64,000 nt of DNA, from assembly GCA_022605955.1 (NCBI GenBank), contig JAKCOZ010000007.1, positions 17,094,001 to 17,158,000 of the forward strand, in the 5' to 3' direction. The stretch's first letter is position 1. Each line of letters starts with the position of its first letter. Made by a program: the position numbers and the translations under genes. This DNA is from Rallus limicola (Eukaryota > Chordata > Aves > Gruiformes > Rallidae). The notes under the pieces are model-generated. The model was not told the DNA's origin. It made no database searches and saw nothing but the letters and a program-made list of their open reading frames with translations. Positions 1-13,236 of this stretch are shown here, one piece after another.

Positions 1-786
1 TGGGCATGAGATCAAATGGGTATAGGCTGACCAAAGTTTACCTTGACTGCAAATTAGGGGAGGAGGTTTGTAAGCCATCAGAGTAGTGAGTTACTGAAAT
101 AGCTTGTCAGTACGATAACCTGATACATGAATGAAAGGTCTGGTATGAGGTGGCTACCAATGGTCACAGGAGACTAGAGTTGCTCCTGAAAGTCCCATTA
201 AATTCCAATTTATGCTCCACTTAATGGCAACGGGACCAGAACATTATCTTGTCCCCCAAACACAGGCAGGGGTGTGTTTTTCCCTGTGAAGTGAAATTGC
301 ACAAGTTTTGCTGTCAAAAAAGAGCCCCATGTCACATCAGAGAACGGAGGTGCTGTAGGTGGGGAGAAAAATTCAATTAGAAAGAAAAAAAAAAGCCACA
401 GACCCTACTCAGCAAGATGATCTTGACAATTTTGAGATTTGACAAGTTTCTGTAATATGTAAAAATCTTTAATCAAAACCAGCACAATTGCCATTTTTCC
501 ACCGGTGGCCACATGAAGCCCCACTGGGGCAAAATCAAAACAGCGGAAATTGCACTCCCATCTGCAGTATTATCTCACACCCTGGGAAAAATCCCAGAAC
601 TCAAGTACTGTATGAGCAGATGGGAAACAAAGCAAAACAGCTGATGACTCCACATAATGAGTCTTAATGTCTAGGGGCAGGGGGGCGTGGGGGGGAAGGC
701 AACAATAACAAAATCCATTCAGAATATATCTGTTTATTAAGATTCAGCTCAGTGAGGTTTGAAATGGGCAAGGTAATAAAACATAC

Positions 787-822
787 AAACCGGCATTAAT
801 ACAGTAATAGCAAAGCCGGTTT
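787..822. repeat. Perfect 8-bp inverted repeat (hairpin candidate)
   Basis: AAACCGGC at 787-794 is followed 20 bases later by its exact reverse complement GCCGGTTT at 815-822. Each arm contains a CpG, and the flanking 100 bases are unusually CpG-bearing for this AT-rich region. No coding or transposon context explains it. It could be a conserved noncoding element or chance. Confidence 0.45.
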
Positions 823-3800
823 CGACCCGAGAGCTTGGCCGCATCCATTCGATAATCTTAGGAACACACATACACTCCCCTGTCTTGGGCCATCCCTGCT
901 GAACGGCCCGCATCCACGCAGGGAGCCTGTCACTTACCTGCTGTGGGATTTGGGGGCAGTGTAAATGGTGTGAAAATTCAGAGCGCAGGGAAGGAAATCA
1001 CCTCCCTTTCAGCTGCGGCCAGACCTCCTGCGGGCCCTGATGGTCAGAAAGGGCCCTTGGCTTGCTTTAGACAACAGGGAGCTAACAGAAAAGCAAAGCG
1101 TTTGCCCGAGGCGCTGGTGCTGGCTTCTTGTGGATGAGCTGCTGTTTTGGGGAACAGCTGGAGGTTTTATCTGGGTGTGCAGCGCAATGAGTGGTGGATG
1201 GTTAAGCCTAGCAGCTGAAGAGTCAGAGACTGCTCCTGCCATAGCACTGTGCCTGTGAGGCACAGAGTTAGGGACAGCCTCAGAGGGAGAAGCTGCCTGT
1301 AGCCGTTCGGGTACCTAACCCCATCAAGCGAGCGCTCCCAATTGGAGAGATCGATTCAGTGACTGGGGAAGATGTGAAGGAGCTCAGTTCTTGGAAGATT
1401 TTCCTTTTTCCCCAGTGTCACCCTGCCCTTACCCTTGGGTCCAGGAGCAGCAGCAAGCAACCTGCAGCAGCACATTTCCTCCCTGCGACTTTCTTTTCTT
1501 TACAAGACCTGCCTTTCCGCAGCTGCTTCTGGGTCACTTCTCAATGTCTGAACTTGATCTTCAGTCCAAGTGACAAAGACTGCTCTCTGCCTTTGCTTGC
1601 TCCCCATGCAGTCACCAAGCACAGCCCGGGGGCTGACTGTTCCTTCTCTGCCCTCCCAGGCATCCAAAGAGTGCTCACTTTTAACCTGCTGCCATCGCAA
1701 ACAGGTCTGAAAACCTTGTGCAATTTAAAATTGCCCTGCAGAGAAAGGAAATTTTACCTAATAGCACATATATATTGTGGCCAAAAAAACCTGTGCTGCT
1801 TAATCAGATTTATTTTATCAAAGTTTAGTTAAGGATACCTTTAATCAAATTTGGTGCTAAAAATGTTCTTAGGAAAACGCTGAATGCAAGAACATCACCA
1901 TCACCAGCTCAAGCTGATCAGAGACTCAGGAAATTCAGAGTTAGGATAAAACCTTTAAAGTGCAGCTTTCAACGTAGAGTCAAGCATGCCAATGGTGAAA
2001 ACGTAAGATTCAGACATCCAGAGCCCAGTAACTTTTCCTTCTGTGAAGTAGAAACTTGAGTACCTAACGGCTCATCAAAAGCCCCCATGTCAGGCATTTT
2101 GAAAATGCAGTGGAAAAAACCCTGCTGCAATGCACTGCCCCATGTTGTTGAGTCAGAGCATGTGGATTTTTATGTCCTAGATTAGAGTGAAAGGATTTTA
2201 AAGTACAGATTAGGGTTTGCCGTTATTGCCTCCTGATGTGTGCATTTTCAAAAGGCCTGATCTTCAAATGAATTTATTGCTGAAACTAATTGTTGGTTCT
2301 CAGAAACGGGATCCTGCTCCCAGAAACTGGTATTCACTAATGCCGACTGGAGCTGTTTTAGATCCAAAAGGGGCCATTCGTGGGGGTGACATATGTAAGG
2401 CTTTTATTTATTCAGATTGGTTCCTCCATATGCCCAGCTGGGCTGTACAAGGCAGACTTTTCTAGTTGTTATCCTTGGTGTGACCTTAATGTTCCTTCGC
2501 CATATGTTTCTGCTTTTATGGGTCATGTTTAATGCCGGTTCACAGTCAGCACCAATTTACTGCAGAAGTAGTAAAATACCAGCAAATAAAAATCAGTATG
2601 AAAATGTGTGAAAACTTCTCACTGCCCATGGATGGTACCTGGGTTGCTCTGCTTGTAGCTGGGGTGCGTTTCCACATGTGCTGAGGAAAAGGGGGAAGGC
2701 TTTCAGTTGAAGTACCGCTATAATATAAGACCTATGGAGCAAGACTTGCACTCACATTTTATCATGAAATCCAGAATGCTTCTGTGGAAATGCTTCCCCC
2801 TTACACAGACTATGAAGGAGACATGTCTTGATAGTAAAGCAGGTGTCCCAAGGACATGCATACAGTGTAAAATATGCATTATCTAGCAACAGAGATAACT
2901 TAGCTGTGGAACAGTTTTATAGCTTTTAGCCAGAAATCTACTAACACATGAGAGACAAATGGAAAGGGGCTGTTGGATGTGGCATGGCAGCAGGTCCTGG
3001 GGAGGCTGCGGGAGACACAGTGTAGAATATCCTCAGGACCCAGAAGTGAGGGAAACTGAGGAAGAGATTGGACTCTCAAAGCCACAGCTGAAGCAAGGGC
3101 ACGAGGGACAGGTAGCTTGGTGCTGGGGGTTCCCTGGGCCAAGGCAGGAAATTGTTTGCAATGACAGCATGGTTTTCATCTGTTTACAGCACTCAGCAGT
3201 GACCAGTGCATGGGTGCACAAGCACAGGCTGGAGGTGGGAATGGCAGAACCAGTGCTGTTCAGGCTGCTTAAAATACTGTGTTGTAAATTATGCCTTCAG
3301 CTGACTATAAATTTGCCAAAACTTTAGTAGTTTAGATTAGGGACATGACACTTAATAAAACAAATGCTTTTACACTGCTTATTTCTTTTGCAGCCCTGTG
3401 AAAAATCCACCTACATCTGGCTGAGTTACAAGCCTTTGAAAAGGCAATTCACACATGCTCTGCAGAAGCATATTTAATTTTAGCATTTAATGACCCTAAG
3501 GATTGCCTCATGCTTTAGCTTGGTCTCCCAGAATAAACAAACTTGCTCAGCTCAGGTTGATGGTTCAACACCCACAATGTGCATCCTGTCTAGGCTGCGG
3601 GGTGCAGAGGGCTTTTGTAACTACCAATTTTACTTGTGATCACAACTATACCTGCACTAGGTCAGTCTGTAGGCTAGACATGGGACTAAGATTTGGCACA
3701 CCGATACTGCTTGGTCTTGGGGCTGCCTCCTGCCTGGTGTTTGCAGTAGAATTGGATAGATCAGGTTTCAACAGTGAACCCAGCTGGGACACTGGGAACT

Positions 3801-6800
3801 GGGGTGACTGGGATGGGAGATGCTAGGACTGGAAGCAGCTGGGCTAGGAAGCACTCCTGGTGGGCAAGTAAATGGGGATGCTTAGGGGTTTGGCTGATGT
3901 AAACCAGGATTGCTCCTTTGGCTAAACCTGTTGAGTGTAGCCCTAGAGAGGTGGATCCTGCTCTCCCTCTTTCCTCAAGCCGCTGTGTTGTCCTGGCACA
4001 TTGCTTAAACCAACCTCCACAGGCATGGCAATATTGAGCATTGCTTATTTTCAGCCTACCAAGTTGTGGATGCTGGGGTCTAACTTTTGAAGTACTCAGT
4101 GCTTCGCTTGCAAGAGAAATCAATGGGATGGGTGCTTTGAACACACAAGCTACCCTGGAATGCTGAGTGCTCTGCAAAATCAGACCCTCAGCACAGGGAC
4201 ATAGGCACCCTACATTAGAGGAATACTTGGACCCTAATCTCACTGTGCTTCAGCTCTCCACACGCAAAACAGAAATAAAAAACCCCTCACAGTCATTCTA
4301 TGGTGGTAAATGAATTAGCATTTAAGAGGCACACAAGCTCTGGGCTGATGGACTCCACAGAAAAGCTCGGGAGGGAATTAACAAAGGCTATCTTCAGAGC
4401 AGGCTTGGAATAATATGCAGTACATGTGTCACAGAGCCACACGCCGGACTGCTAGAAGAAAGCAAAATAAATAGCCACTTGCTAGCTTGGCCCTATCTAC
4501 CCCGAGCACTGAGGGAGGAAAGAGCTTCTGAGAAAGAACAGTATGTGTTCCTGGGGATGGAATGTGATGTGGGGGTCACAATGCCCACATGCACCCGGCT
4601 GACTGACTGCTGCTCCCACAACCTACATTTTAGCTTTTCCTGCTGTGGTGGTGTTTGACTTTCCAGCCAAAATAGTACATCTGCAGGGCTGCTTTCATGC
4701 TGCAGTATTATTCTTGCTGAGGACAAGAAACTTCTGATGTAGGATGGGGCAGTAGGAAGACTGACACTCTGTGCTCCCGGCACTCCATCTTCCCTGGTTT
4801 TGCCACACAGAATTAAAACAACCATGATTTGGTGGCAAACTTTATTGGAATACTGGGAATTGGCAACACTTGGATAGGACCAAAGGTGGCAAAATGAAGG
4901 ATGAAGCAGGTGTAAAGGACTGGAGTGTCTGAGCAAAAATGCTGAAAGCTGTTGGGCTTGGTGGGCACGGAACTGGGAATGTGCAGGAAAAGTGTGAATG
5001 GTGATGACAGGAGAGTGTGTGCATGCATGAGGTATTCATAAAGTGGGAGAGGCAAATTTTCTTCATTACTTGGCCATTTCTTGCATTATCTTTTCTTTGG
5101 ATATCATGTCCTACACACTTTTTAGAAGCTCTTGCTGAACCTGCTGTAAATTGGTGCTGACTGCTGCTGTGATGTTTCTTTATTTGGCCTCATGACTAGG
5201 CTTATCTTTTGGTGGGTGACATATTGCACTCCAGGGGATTACAGAACTTCCAAGAACTCCTGTCTGAGGCAGGTGCTCCTATTCCTTCTGTTGGGAAAAA
5301 AGGTTGAGTAGAGGGGTCAGTCTATAGCAGAGAAAGGAAACTGAGCAGACAAACTCCCACCTATGCCTTTCCCCTGCCCTGGACTTGCGATGTGACTGAG
5401 GCAAGATCTTCACACTGAAAGTCAGTAGCACTTAGGAGGAGGAGACATCAGGCACAACCACACCAGTAAATGAAAAAAGATCAAGGTGTGCATCCTAATT
5501 CCAAGGTTGGTGGCACAGATTGATTCCTGTCTGTGTTGCTCAAGTATAGCCTCTGCTAGAGGAGCCTGGTTGCACTGGCCCCACATGATACCTGGCTTTG
5601 GAACTCCTCTGGGCCTCAGTGGACTTAAGGCATAAGACTGCACACGCTATGACAAATACAGATAGATTTCCATATGTTTTCACAGTTCAATGTCCGCAGT
5701 AGGCTGAGAGTGGTGTCACAACCCCCCAAAGAACTCTTTTCACTGGAAGTGCCAAAGGTTATGTGCTGCATCCCCTGGGGTGTGAGCTAAGGGATGGTTT
5801 GGGGTGCACAGCCAGCCAGGCGAGACTTAGAGCCAAATGCAGTGCATTGTCATCCTTACTGCTCTTTGCTGTCTACCCTGCAGTGAGCTGTGTTGGGGTT
5901 CACCCTGCAGCAGTCACCTCTTCAGAGATGTAGATGCACCCACAAAGACTTCTTCACTCATGCAGCTGAGCACAGATCTGTGCTGTGGTTGCCCTTGCCT
6001 TCAATGTTCCAAGGCACTAAGCAGGGACCGCTCCCTAGAATGTGCAAGCCATAAGGGGGAAAGATGGCCGCTGCTGCCATGGTAGCCACAAAGACAGCTC
6101 CTCTTTGAGAAGTACAGCAGCTAGTCACCAGTGTCCTGTGGGATAAACACTGGGCTAGTAGTAAGACTAAGTCAGAGTTTTCATGCTGCTTTGCCCACTG
6201 ACTCACCATGTTGGTGGACCACTTAACCAGCTCAGCTGCAGCCCTAGATGGATGCTGTTTTGTCTCCTTGCAGTGCTGCGGTTGGTGCCTTGAAGCTGTT
6301 CCTCCGGGCAGCTCTCTGCAGCATAACGCTGTGCTGCCTTAATGCAGAGCTGCCAGCCAGCACAAGTGCAGAAGCTGCAGAGCTGCATTAGGGAGAGATT
6401 TCAGCAGGGCTTATTACCCTGGGCAGAGAGCCACACTTCATGGCTTCTGCGCTGGAGCTGTGCTCTGCTGTGCTGAGCTTGCCTGCATCTGCCAGCGCCA
6501 CCTGCGTCTTTTGAGATGCCTTTGCCTTGCATTTCATTTTCAAGTGCTTTAAGAGCTAAAAGAGTACCTTTTACCACAGTTACTTCACCCCTGCTCATCT
6601 GCATTTTTTCTGTAATAATGAGGAAAAATCCTTGGCTTTCCCACCTGAAGAAGACATACCTTCAAGGTGTGTCGCAGAGCACACTCTGAGCTGCTATTAT
6701 CCCTTCTGCACTCTGATGGAGAGGGAGGAGGGCAAGGCAAGAAATGCTCCTCAGACCTTGTCAACGCAAAAATTCATGGTTGTGATTTTAAAAAAAAACA

Positions 6801-7700
6801 ACCACTTATTATGTTCTCTGATGGGAATGAATAAATGGGAGATGAACAGCCCTGACATGCTGGTGAAATGGGAAGGGAATTAGAGGTAAGTGAGCAGATG
6901 GGAAGTGAGAGGTAGATGAATAGGGTCACACAATGTGATCTGATTGATTGGCTGCAGCGTGTCACTTTGAGGGCCTGAAGCCTCCTGCACTTGGGGAAAG
7001 AAAATATGCCACCCTCTTCTTTGCTCCACAAAACCCTCCAAAGGGTGCACAACAGATATGTGCATTCACTCCTATGGGCTGCAACACATCAGCATTGCTG
7101 TGACGAAAAGCGTGACATGAGGGATCAGAGAACTGGAAGATGTCTTTTAACACAAGCATGCCGTGATATACCAGCAGTTACTGTTAGCTGAGTGCAGGAT
7201 TTTGGTATTTTGGTGGGTTTTTTTTACAGGAAGCAAAAGCAATACCCAACAGATGTCAGTTCTTGTGAGCCGATCCACCCCAGCTGTACTCTGACAAGAG
7301 CTTTCCGAAATCAGTGCAGCCAGAACTTCATCCAGTTTTCTTACATTGTTTTTGACTTAATTTGAGATAGTCACATTAAAATGACCACACACATAAAACC
7401 ATCTGCTCTCTTAGATATTGATTTACATACCTATACCATGCTGTCATTTGAAATATATGGCTGACCTGCTGGAGAAACAGCTGGATAGTGTTGATTTTCC
7501 AGGTTTCCAAATATTCTTGCTGAACAGTAAAACAACCAGGGGGATGTTTGATTGACACTTTAAATGGAGCACACTCCAATGGTACCTTCATTGCAAAAGT
7601 GAGCCTGAGAATCTAATTCTCTTTCCACATTCATGTTACTGTCCTAAGTAAGGTAACCTAGCCTGAAAAAATGGCCTTGGAAAGTCTGTGGCCACTGACA

Positions 7701-7800
7701 TCACAGAATCTCGGGGTTGTAGGAGTTGGAAGGGACCACAAGAAATCATAGAGTCCAACCCCCTCCCTGCCAAAGCAGGTTCCCTAGGACAGATCACACT
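7701..7800 (-). mobile_element. CR1 LINE 3' tail, reverse orientation
   Basis: The block starts with TCACAGAATC and continues with the GGAGTTGGAAGGGACC stretch and the AGTCCAACCCCCTCCCTGCC motif. This is the reverse complement of the CR1 3' end found in bird and reptile genomes. Only about 100 bases of the 3' terminus are present, so it is a 5'-truncated dead copy, as most CR1 insertions are. It resembles the fragment at 58756-58851 and probably belongs to the same or a sister subfamily. Confidence 0.85.
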
Positions 7801-8940
7801 TCTCTGTTTAATTACTTCAGACTTGGCTCCCAGCCCACAGTGATCCCGTTTTACTTTTACAGGAGCGAAGTCTCCTGCATGCATCATGTTAAAGAAAGAA
7901 AGATCAGCATGGGGTCTGCCAGCTCAGGGCCTTACACAGTGTCCTATCTGTGTATGCAAACAATTGTCTCCTTGTGTTAAAACTCAACTAGATCATCCAC
8001 AACTGAGCATCTTCCAAACTGGTTACTGAGGATTTTTATCCGAGGAAGGAGGAAAGGTTTTGCATTCAAATATGCTAATTTGTAACTCAAAGTTGCAGCA
8101 CACTCACATGACACATGTCACATTTCAGGTGGGTATTGAAGGTAATACAGTACAGGGCAGCCGTGGCCATGATATGTAGGAAACGTTGACTCATGAATCG
8201 TGGAACCTGTCCTCCCTGGCACTAACAAGATGAGAACTCATAGAACAGGGACCTGACTGTAGGTAACCCATGAATAATATGATATGACAATATGTCTAGA
8301 ACAGGTCAGATGAATTGCACCCTGTGAATGTTGATCTCTTTCTGCCATTTATAGCACAGAGTGACCACAGATACTTGATGGTGAGATGAATCATTGCACA
8401 AGTGACTAGAATTTAGTAATTTGAAGAGGCCAAGGAAATTACTATTTCCTATTTGGATGATTGCTTCATACCTGGCCCAGGTCAAAGGACTTAAACATGT
8501 CTTGAACATTAGAAACTGGTTGCATTCGTCCTTCAGAAACAACAGCACAAATTAGGCTCTGCTTAATCATTTCAGTGATTAGGTATTGCTGAGATGAGTC
8601 TGGCATCATGTCCCCTACTCAACCTCATAAGATATCTGTACACACTGATAAAAATGAAACGGCTTTTGTCTGGTGCCACAAACTTCTGCTTGCCATAGGG
8701 TACCAAAACAGAACAGCATCCACAGCACTTACAGGACCAAAGCTTTAACCAAGCTCACCAAAAAAAGTTCTTTATGGTTCATTTACCATTTTACATCAAT
8801 GCAGCTTAAACTGTTATGCAAGAAGAGGTTTTTTTGGATGATTTTGATGCAAAGATGGCTATGAACTACAAGGACCAGTCAGGGCAAAGTTATTTTACTG
8901 ACTTACAATTTGTTTTTCAATACGATAAAGTAGAATAGAT

Positions 8941-9218
8941 AGCAGTAGGACAAGGAGTAATGGCTTTAAACTCGAGAAGGGTAGATTTAGGTTGATTATG
9001 AGGAAAAAGTTCTTGAGAATGAGGGTGGTAGATCACTGGAGCAGGTTGCCCAGAGATGTAGTGGAGGCTCCATCCCTGGAGATATTCAAGGCCAGGCTTG
9101 ATGGGGCTCTGAGTGACCTGATCTAGTGATGATGCCCCTGCCTACTGCATGGGGGGGTGGACTAGATGACCTCTAAATGTCCCTTCCAACTTTGCACATT
9201 CTATGATTCTATGATTCA
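8941..9218 (+). mobile_element. CR1 LINE 3' end, forward orientation
   Basis: The frame downstream of the reverse transcriptase and the 3' UTR of CR1 are visible: a GGGTAGATTTAGGTTGATTATG stretch, the GAGCAGGTTGCCCAGAGATG motif, GATATTCAAGGCCAGGCTTG, then CCCTTCCAAC and a terminal ATTCTATGATTCTATGATT tail. The copy is 5' truncated and carries frame-breaking changes, so it is not mobile. It lies in the presumed last intron of CLVS1, in sense with that gene. Confidence 0.92.
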
Positions 9219-10379
9219 ATACTAGAGTCAGCGTACAAACCCCTTAAATATTGGGCAAACTTGCACATACCTAGCATGTGACTGCTTTCCTGAACACATT
9301 AGAAACAAAAAAACCCCAAGATGAAACCAACCAATAAACTGCATTTTTCCAATGGAATTTGCCTTATATTAATTTATACACCTCTAAAATGTAGTCACTG
9401 GTTAGTTTAATATGCTTCCTGCAATGGCGGCCTACAGCAGATCATCTTGTCACTGTTATTAAGTATAGCTATGAAATACATATTCCAGGATGTTTTGGGC
9501 CAGTAAAACATAACACTCATGCTGAGTTAGTACATTAGATTGTGATCTGCATGGATGTGTATTGCCAAGATGTGTTTTTTGAGCATCTATGTTTTTCGTA
9601 TTTACCATAAATGAAGAGCATAAAACAAGTCTTTTAAAATAGCATAGAGAATTTAGTAATTTTCTGTTTTTTCCTGCACAAAATCTAATATAAAAACAAA
9701 ACTCAAAACATTTTTCAGCAAATGATAAAACTATGCTTTTGGAAAATGGAAATCCAAACATGACAGCAAGTCCTTTATTGTGGTATCTTAAAACAAATAG
9801 TGATTGATTGTTCAAATTATTACAGTGCCCTTCAGATAGATGTCTGAACTGCTTATTTTAGGATAGGTGGCTAAACAGCTTCTAGCAGAAAAGGAAAAGA
9901 GAGATCACTGTTATTGCAGGGCTTGGCAGATACTAAAATCAAATTTGAACCCTTCTTTATGTTATTCAGAGGGGCTGGGTGTAGCATTTGCATCATTTGG
10001 CATCAGAAATTAGAGGTCAGTTGGGCTACGACGCATTTCCTCCATGTCCTGGCTGCTTTGGCTCTGCGTCAAAGGTGGGAGCTGCGTGCAGAGCGTGGGG
10101 TTGCACTGACTCCCACCCTGGCATGCATCTGAGTACCACTGTGGGGTATCTTGCTGTTGGAGATGTGAGCTGTTATTTTTTTTTCCCCCTGCAATGAGGT
10201 GGGAGCAGAGAGAACCAGTAGCAATTGCAAAGGGCACGTACGGCAAACCTCTGAGGTTTTTCACATTTGACTTAGAACAGAAACTTTCTGCTGTATGCTG
10301 GCAAATGCTGCAGTGGATCTGTGGCTTTTTAAATTCACTTTAGGGGAGACAGAAAGCAAAACACTAGTAGAGAAGTATT

Positions 10380-10760
10380 AGTTAGGTATTATTTAATAAT
10401 AGTTTATTCTGGTAGTCCAGGAAAGAAAAGAAATGACTGTTGATGTTGTGATTTGAATCCATCTGTATCAGTTTCAAAGCCCCATAATTAGTTTTTGCTG
10501 CCATATTGCCGTTTTGCATAATATCCCAAATCGACTGCTTTTCTATATTAAAATGCAGTCATAAACATTATGCATGGCACATTACTGGAAAAAATACACA
10601 GTGAAAACATTTGGGCAAATCTATTTTTCTTTGAAATTTTTGGCATAAAATCTTCCCATTGAGCATCCAGTTTTTGTCATCTCTCTTTGGAGATTTTTTT
10701 TAAATGAATTTTTTTATTACCCTTTCACAAAAGCTCAAGGTATAAAAGTAGGAAAAATAA
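10380..10760. other. AT-rich block, possible conserved noncoding element
   Basis: The block contains paired octamer-like half sites: TGCATAAT at 10515-10522 and its exact reverse complement ATTATGCA at 10567-10574, separated by 44 bases. No repeat family or coding frame explains it. A regulatory role is inference only. Confidence 0.2.
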
Positions 10761-12003
10761 TCCTAGAAGTTATTCACAGGCATGGTATTCATCCCTGATG
10801 AGGAGCTGCAGTACTAAAGGATGCAAATTATTAGTGATTTTTATCAAAAGAGAAGCAATATCATCTTGTGAAATAGCTAAAGCTTAAACTGGAATGAACA
10901 ACAGGGAACTGCAAACATGTTCTATAGGGAATGAGAGCGGTCACTAACTCTAAAAGCTCTCCATGAGAAAACTGGCTTTTTAAAATGATGCAGCACAGTA
11001 TGAAAACTCCTGGGCTGGATGATTCTACCCCTGCCTTTGAACAAGTTCCCTTTTTAAAAGTTCACAATAGACAGGGTGAATTTGCTCTAAAGCTCATTGC
11101 ATGATCCCAACTTGGAGGCAACACCTAGCCCAAACCAGAGAAAATGGAGGCTAATTCTCTGTAACAATAAACTCACCAATTCCTCCTTCCATAGCTCAGC
11201 GAGCAAATGCTGGACCACACATACCCCAGAAAATGAAGTTGTCTTAAATTTTCCTACTAGTTTAAGCCCGTTCAGCTTTTGCCACCACAAATACTGATAA
11301 TGCTCCACTTTCTCTAGTGTTTGCTAATATTTATATGGGTTTTATTTTGCCCATCAGCAGCAAAACATAAAGTATGCTTCCCACCTTGAAGTCAGAAACA
11401 GATTTAAAGTAGACTAGCCCTGAGTAAAGATCTCCTTCAAGGGTATAGACAAGGAGATCAAGATAAATTGCAGGACCAGGCACACCAGAAGCTCCCTTGT
11501 GGTCATATTAATTCTGGTTTCTTCATTGATCTTGTGTAACTCATGGATCTTCCTCTCCTTAAACTCCTAAGTCAGTAAAACATGCTTTGTCTACTTGTCG
11601 TTTTTGAGATTTGTAACAACCAAGATTCCCTCCTGCAAGATCTCAGACAAATTCCTTTGCTTGTGCATAGCCTTCCAGCAAGCAGTGGTGCAAGTAGTTT
11701 TGCCTAGGAAGAGGTTAAAGACCAGCAGATCTCACATGGCCTTTCAGGATCAGGCCTTTAAGATGGTGGGTGTCTTTTGCATTAAGTTCTACAGTAGCTA
11801 AGTGCTAGGTATTTTGAAAGCACTTGAGTCATGCAGGGAAGGAATGCCTCTCCAATTCCTTATGCCTTCCACAGGATAGAAATAAAAAGCCATACAGGTG
11901 AAAACAGACAATGGCAAAAATCATGAAGGGAAGCCGATGGACCCCAGGAAGGTGAGTGCTCCCACAGCAGCCCTCACTAGCATGAATGTCTTCTTGCTTG
12001 CAG

Positions 12004-12091
12004 GTCCCAGTCTGTGGTGGAAGCCGGCACGCTGAAACACGAAGACCAGGGGGAAAACGAGAACACCCAACCGCTGCTGGCTCTGGACTGA
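12004..12091 (+). CDS. CLVS1: Clavesin-1, last coding exon (C-terminus)
   Basis: A pyrimidine-rich acceptor ending TTGCTTGCAG at 12003 is followed by G, which completes a codon, then 28 codons and TGA at 12089-12091. The peptide reads [20 protein letters not shown] and then TQPLLALD, which I recognise as the clavesin-1 C-terminal tail; the paralogue clavesin-2 ends differently. Clavesins are neuron-enriched CRAL-TRIO (SEC14-like) proteins that bind PtdIns(3,5)P2, associate with clathrin-coated vesicles and affect late endosome and lysosome morphology (established for the family). The CRAL-TRIO domain is encoded upstream, outside the window. This exon gives only the polar tail after that domain. 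The tail-to-tail position next to ASPH matches the order CLVS1-ASPH that I recall from other vertebrates and supports the paralogue choice. Confidence 0.9.
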
Positions 12092-12150
12092 GCTCCCACA
12101 TGCGCCCAACATGCACATTAACAGACTTCCACCCTACCAGAGACCCACAG

Positions 12151-12190
12151 AGCACACCACACACACACGCAAACACACACACGCACGTGT
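12151..12190. repeat. CA-rich simple repeat
   Basis: Interrupted CA dinucleotide tract ending ACACACACGCACGTG, inside the CLVS1 3' UTR on the sense strand. It is complementary to the TG tract about 690 bases downstream. Confidence 0.95.
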
Positions 12191-12846
12191 TTTGCTTGAG
12201 AACAAGCCCTTCATATTTCCTGAGCAAGCAACAAATGTCACCAGTCATCTGTCTGTGCAGCCAATGTTGAACAAAAACTGAGAAATTTCTTTTGACACAA
12301 GACTCTGTCCATATACAATTTTTTTTTCCTCACTTACAACATTAAAATATTGGAAATTATGGGACTGCATTCTCTGTTTAAAGACACCAGGGCATGCTGT
12401 TAGAAGTTTTCCTGAAGCCTCCAGCAGGAAGGCTCAGTTTTATAGAATCAAAGGTTAAATGTGTTTTACAGAAAAGCATCTCAGCTTTAAACTTTGCACT
12501 GTAACGAGCAGTTTAATCTGGCTCAGAGGGCAGAAACAGCAGCACCTAACAGAGTGCTCAAGTTTTACAGAAGGATTTTTTTCATTAAAAAACCCATCAG
12601 CACCAGCATAGCGCCACTCAACGTGACACTTTGTGACTGCCTCATCCATGCTGCTTATGGGCGGGGGTGGGGTGGGGTGTCCCTTGTTTCAGCATCTAGC
12701 AAAAATGATTCTTAACTTTTGAAGCCGTTATAAAACTGTCAGCTAAGCGGAATGTGCTGTGTGGGCAGCAGACGCACACAATTTGAAACGCAATTACTTA
12801 TTTTTAACGATGTGTTTTTCCATAGGCAACTTGGGACCCTATTAGA

Positions 12847-12892
12847 TGTGTATGTGTGTGTGCGTGTGTGTGTGTGTGTGCGCGTGCATGTG
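12847..12892. repeat. TG microsatellite
   Basis: Near-perfect TG tract with a few CG and CA interruptions, inside the CLVS1 3' UTR. UG repeats in RNA are known binding sites for TDP-43 and CELF-type proteins; any role here is inference. Confidence 0.97.
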
Positions 12893-13236
12893 AAAGGGGT
12901 GGTGCTAGGGAGACCCATCGGACACATTCACCAGTGACTAACGGTTGAATGCAGATTGCTTCATTTAGGTCACAATGGCAAGTGAAAGCTCTGCAGAGCC
13001 ATTTACCCCCCTTCCCTCTTGCAGGCAGTGAGACGCCTAAGCCAGAAGGTTACACCGACTGCAGACGTGTGCCATGGTTAAAATGAGAAAGAAGAACTTA
13101 GAATTAATCATTCAGTACAAGCTTCTGCTGGAAGGGAATGTGAAAGGAGAACTGAAATGCCAAAGATCAGTTTGGTTTTTCTCTATTTGCTCTATCTGCA
13201 AAGGGAGTCCCATCCCTTCATTGAAACGGAAACCGG

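Larger units (their letters stand above)
1..12003 (+). other. CLVS1: CLVS1 last intron (partial), mostly unannotated sequence
   Basis: No coding exon was recognised here on either strand. Because the exon at 12004 begins in mid-codon after a good acceptor, this stretch is best read as the 3' part of the intron before it (inference). It holds two CR1 fragments (7701-7800 and 8941-9218), a CpG-bearing block around 780-1330, an AT-rich block around 10380-10760 and short A or T runs. The open frames of 60-160 codons show no family resemblance, no codon bias and no consistent splice signals. An earlier clavesin exon hidden here cannot be fully excluded. Confidence 0.6.

Noticed and set aside
1359..1832. 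157-codon open frame on the + strand
   Set aside because: Low-complexity, cysteine- and serine-rich chance translation without recognisable domain; lies in the presumed CLVS1 intron.
3761..4243. 160-codon open frame on the minus strand
   Set aside because: No family resemblance, no codon bias and no splice or promoter context; the length is within chance for this composition.
4493..4936. 147-codon open frame on the minus strand
   Set aside because: No domain, and overlapping open frames in other phases of the same region look equally random.
12004..12091. Assignment of the last + strand exon to CLVS2 instead of CLVS1
   Set aside because: The tail VVEAGTLKH...TQPLLALD and the adjacency to ASPH both point to CLVS1.
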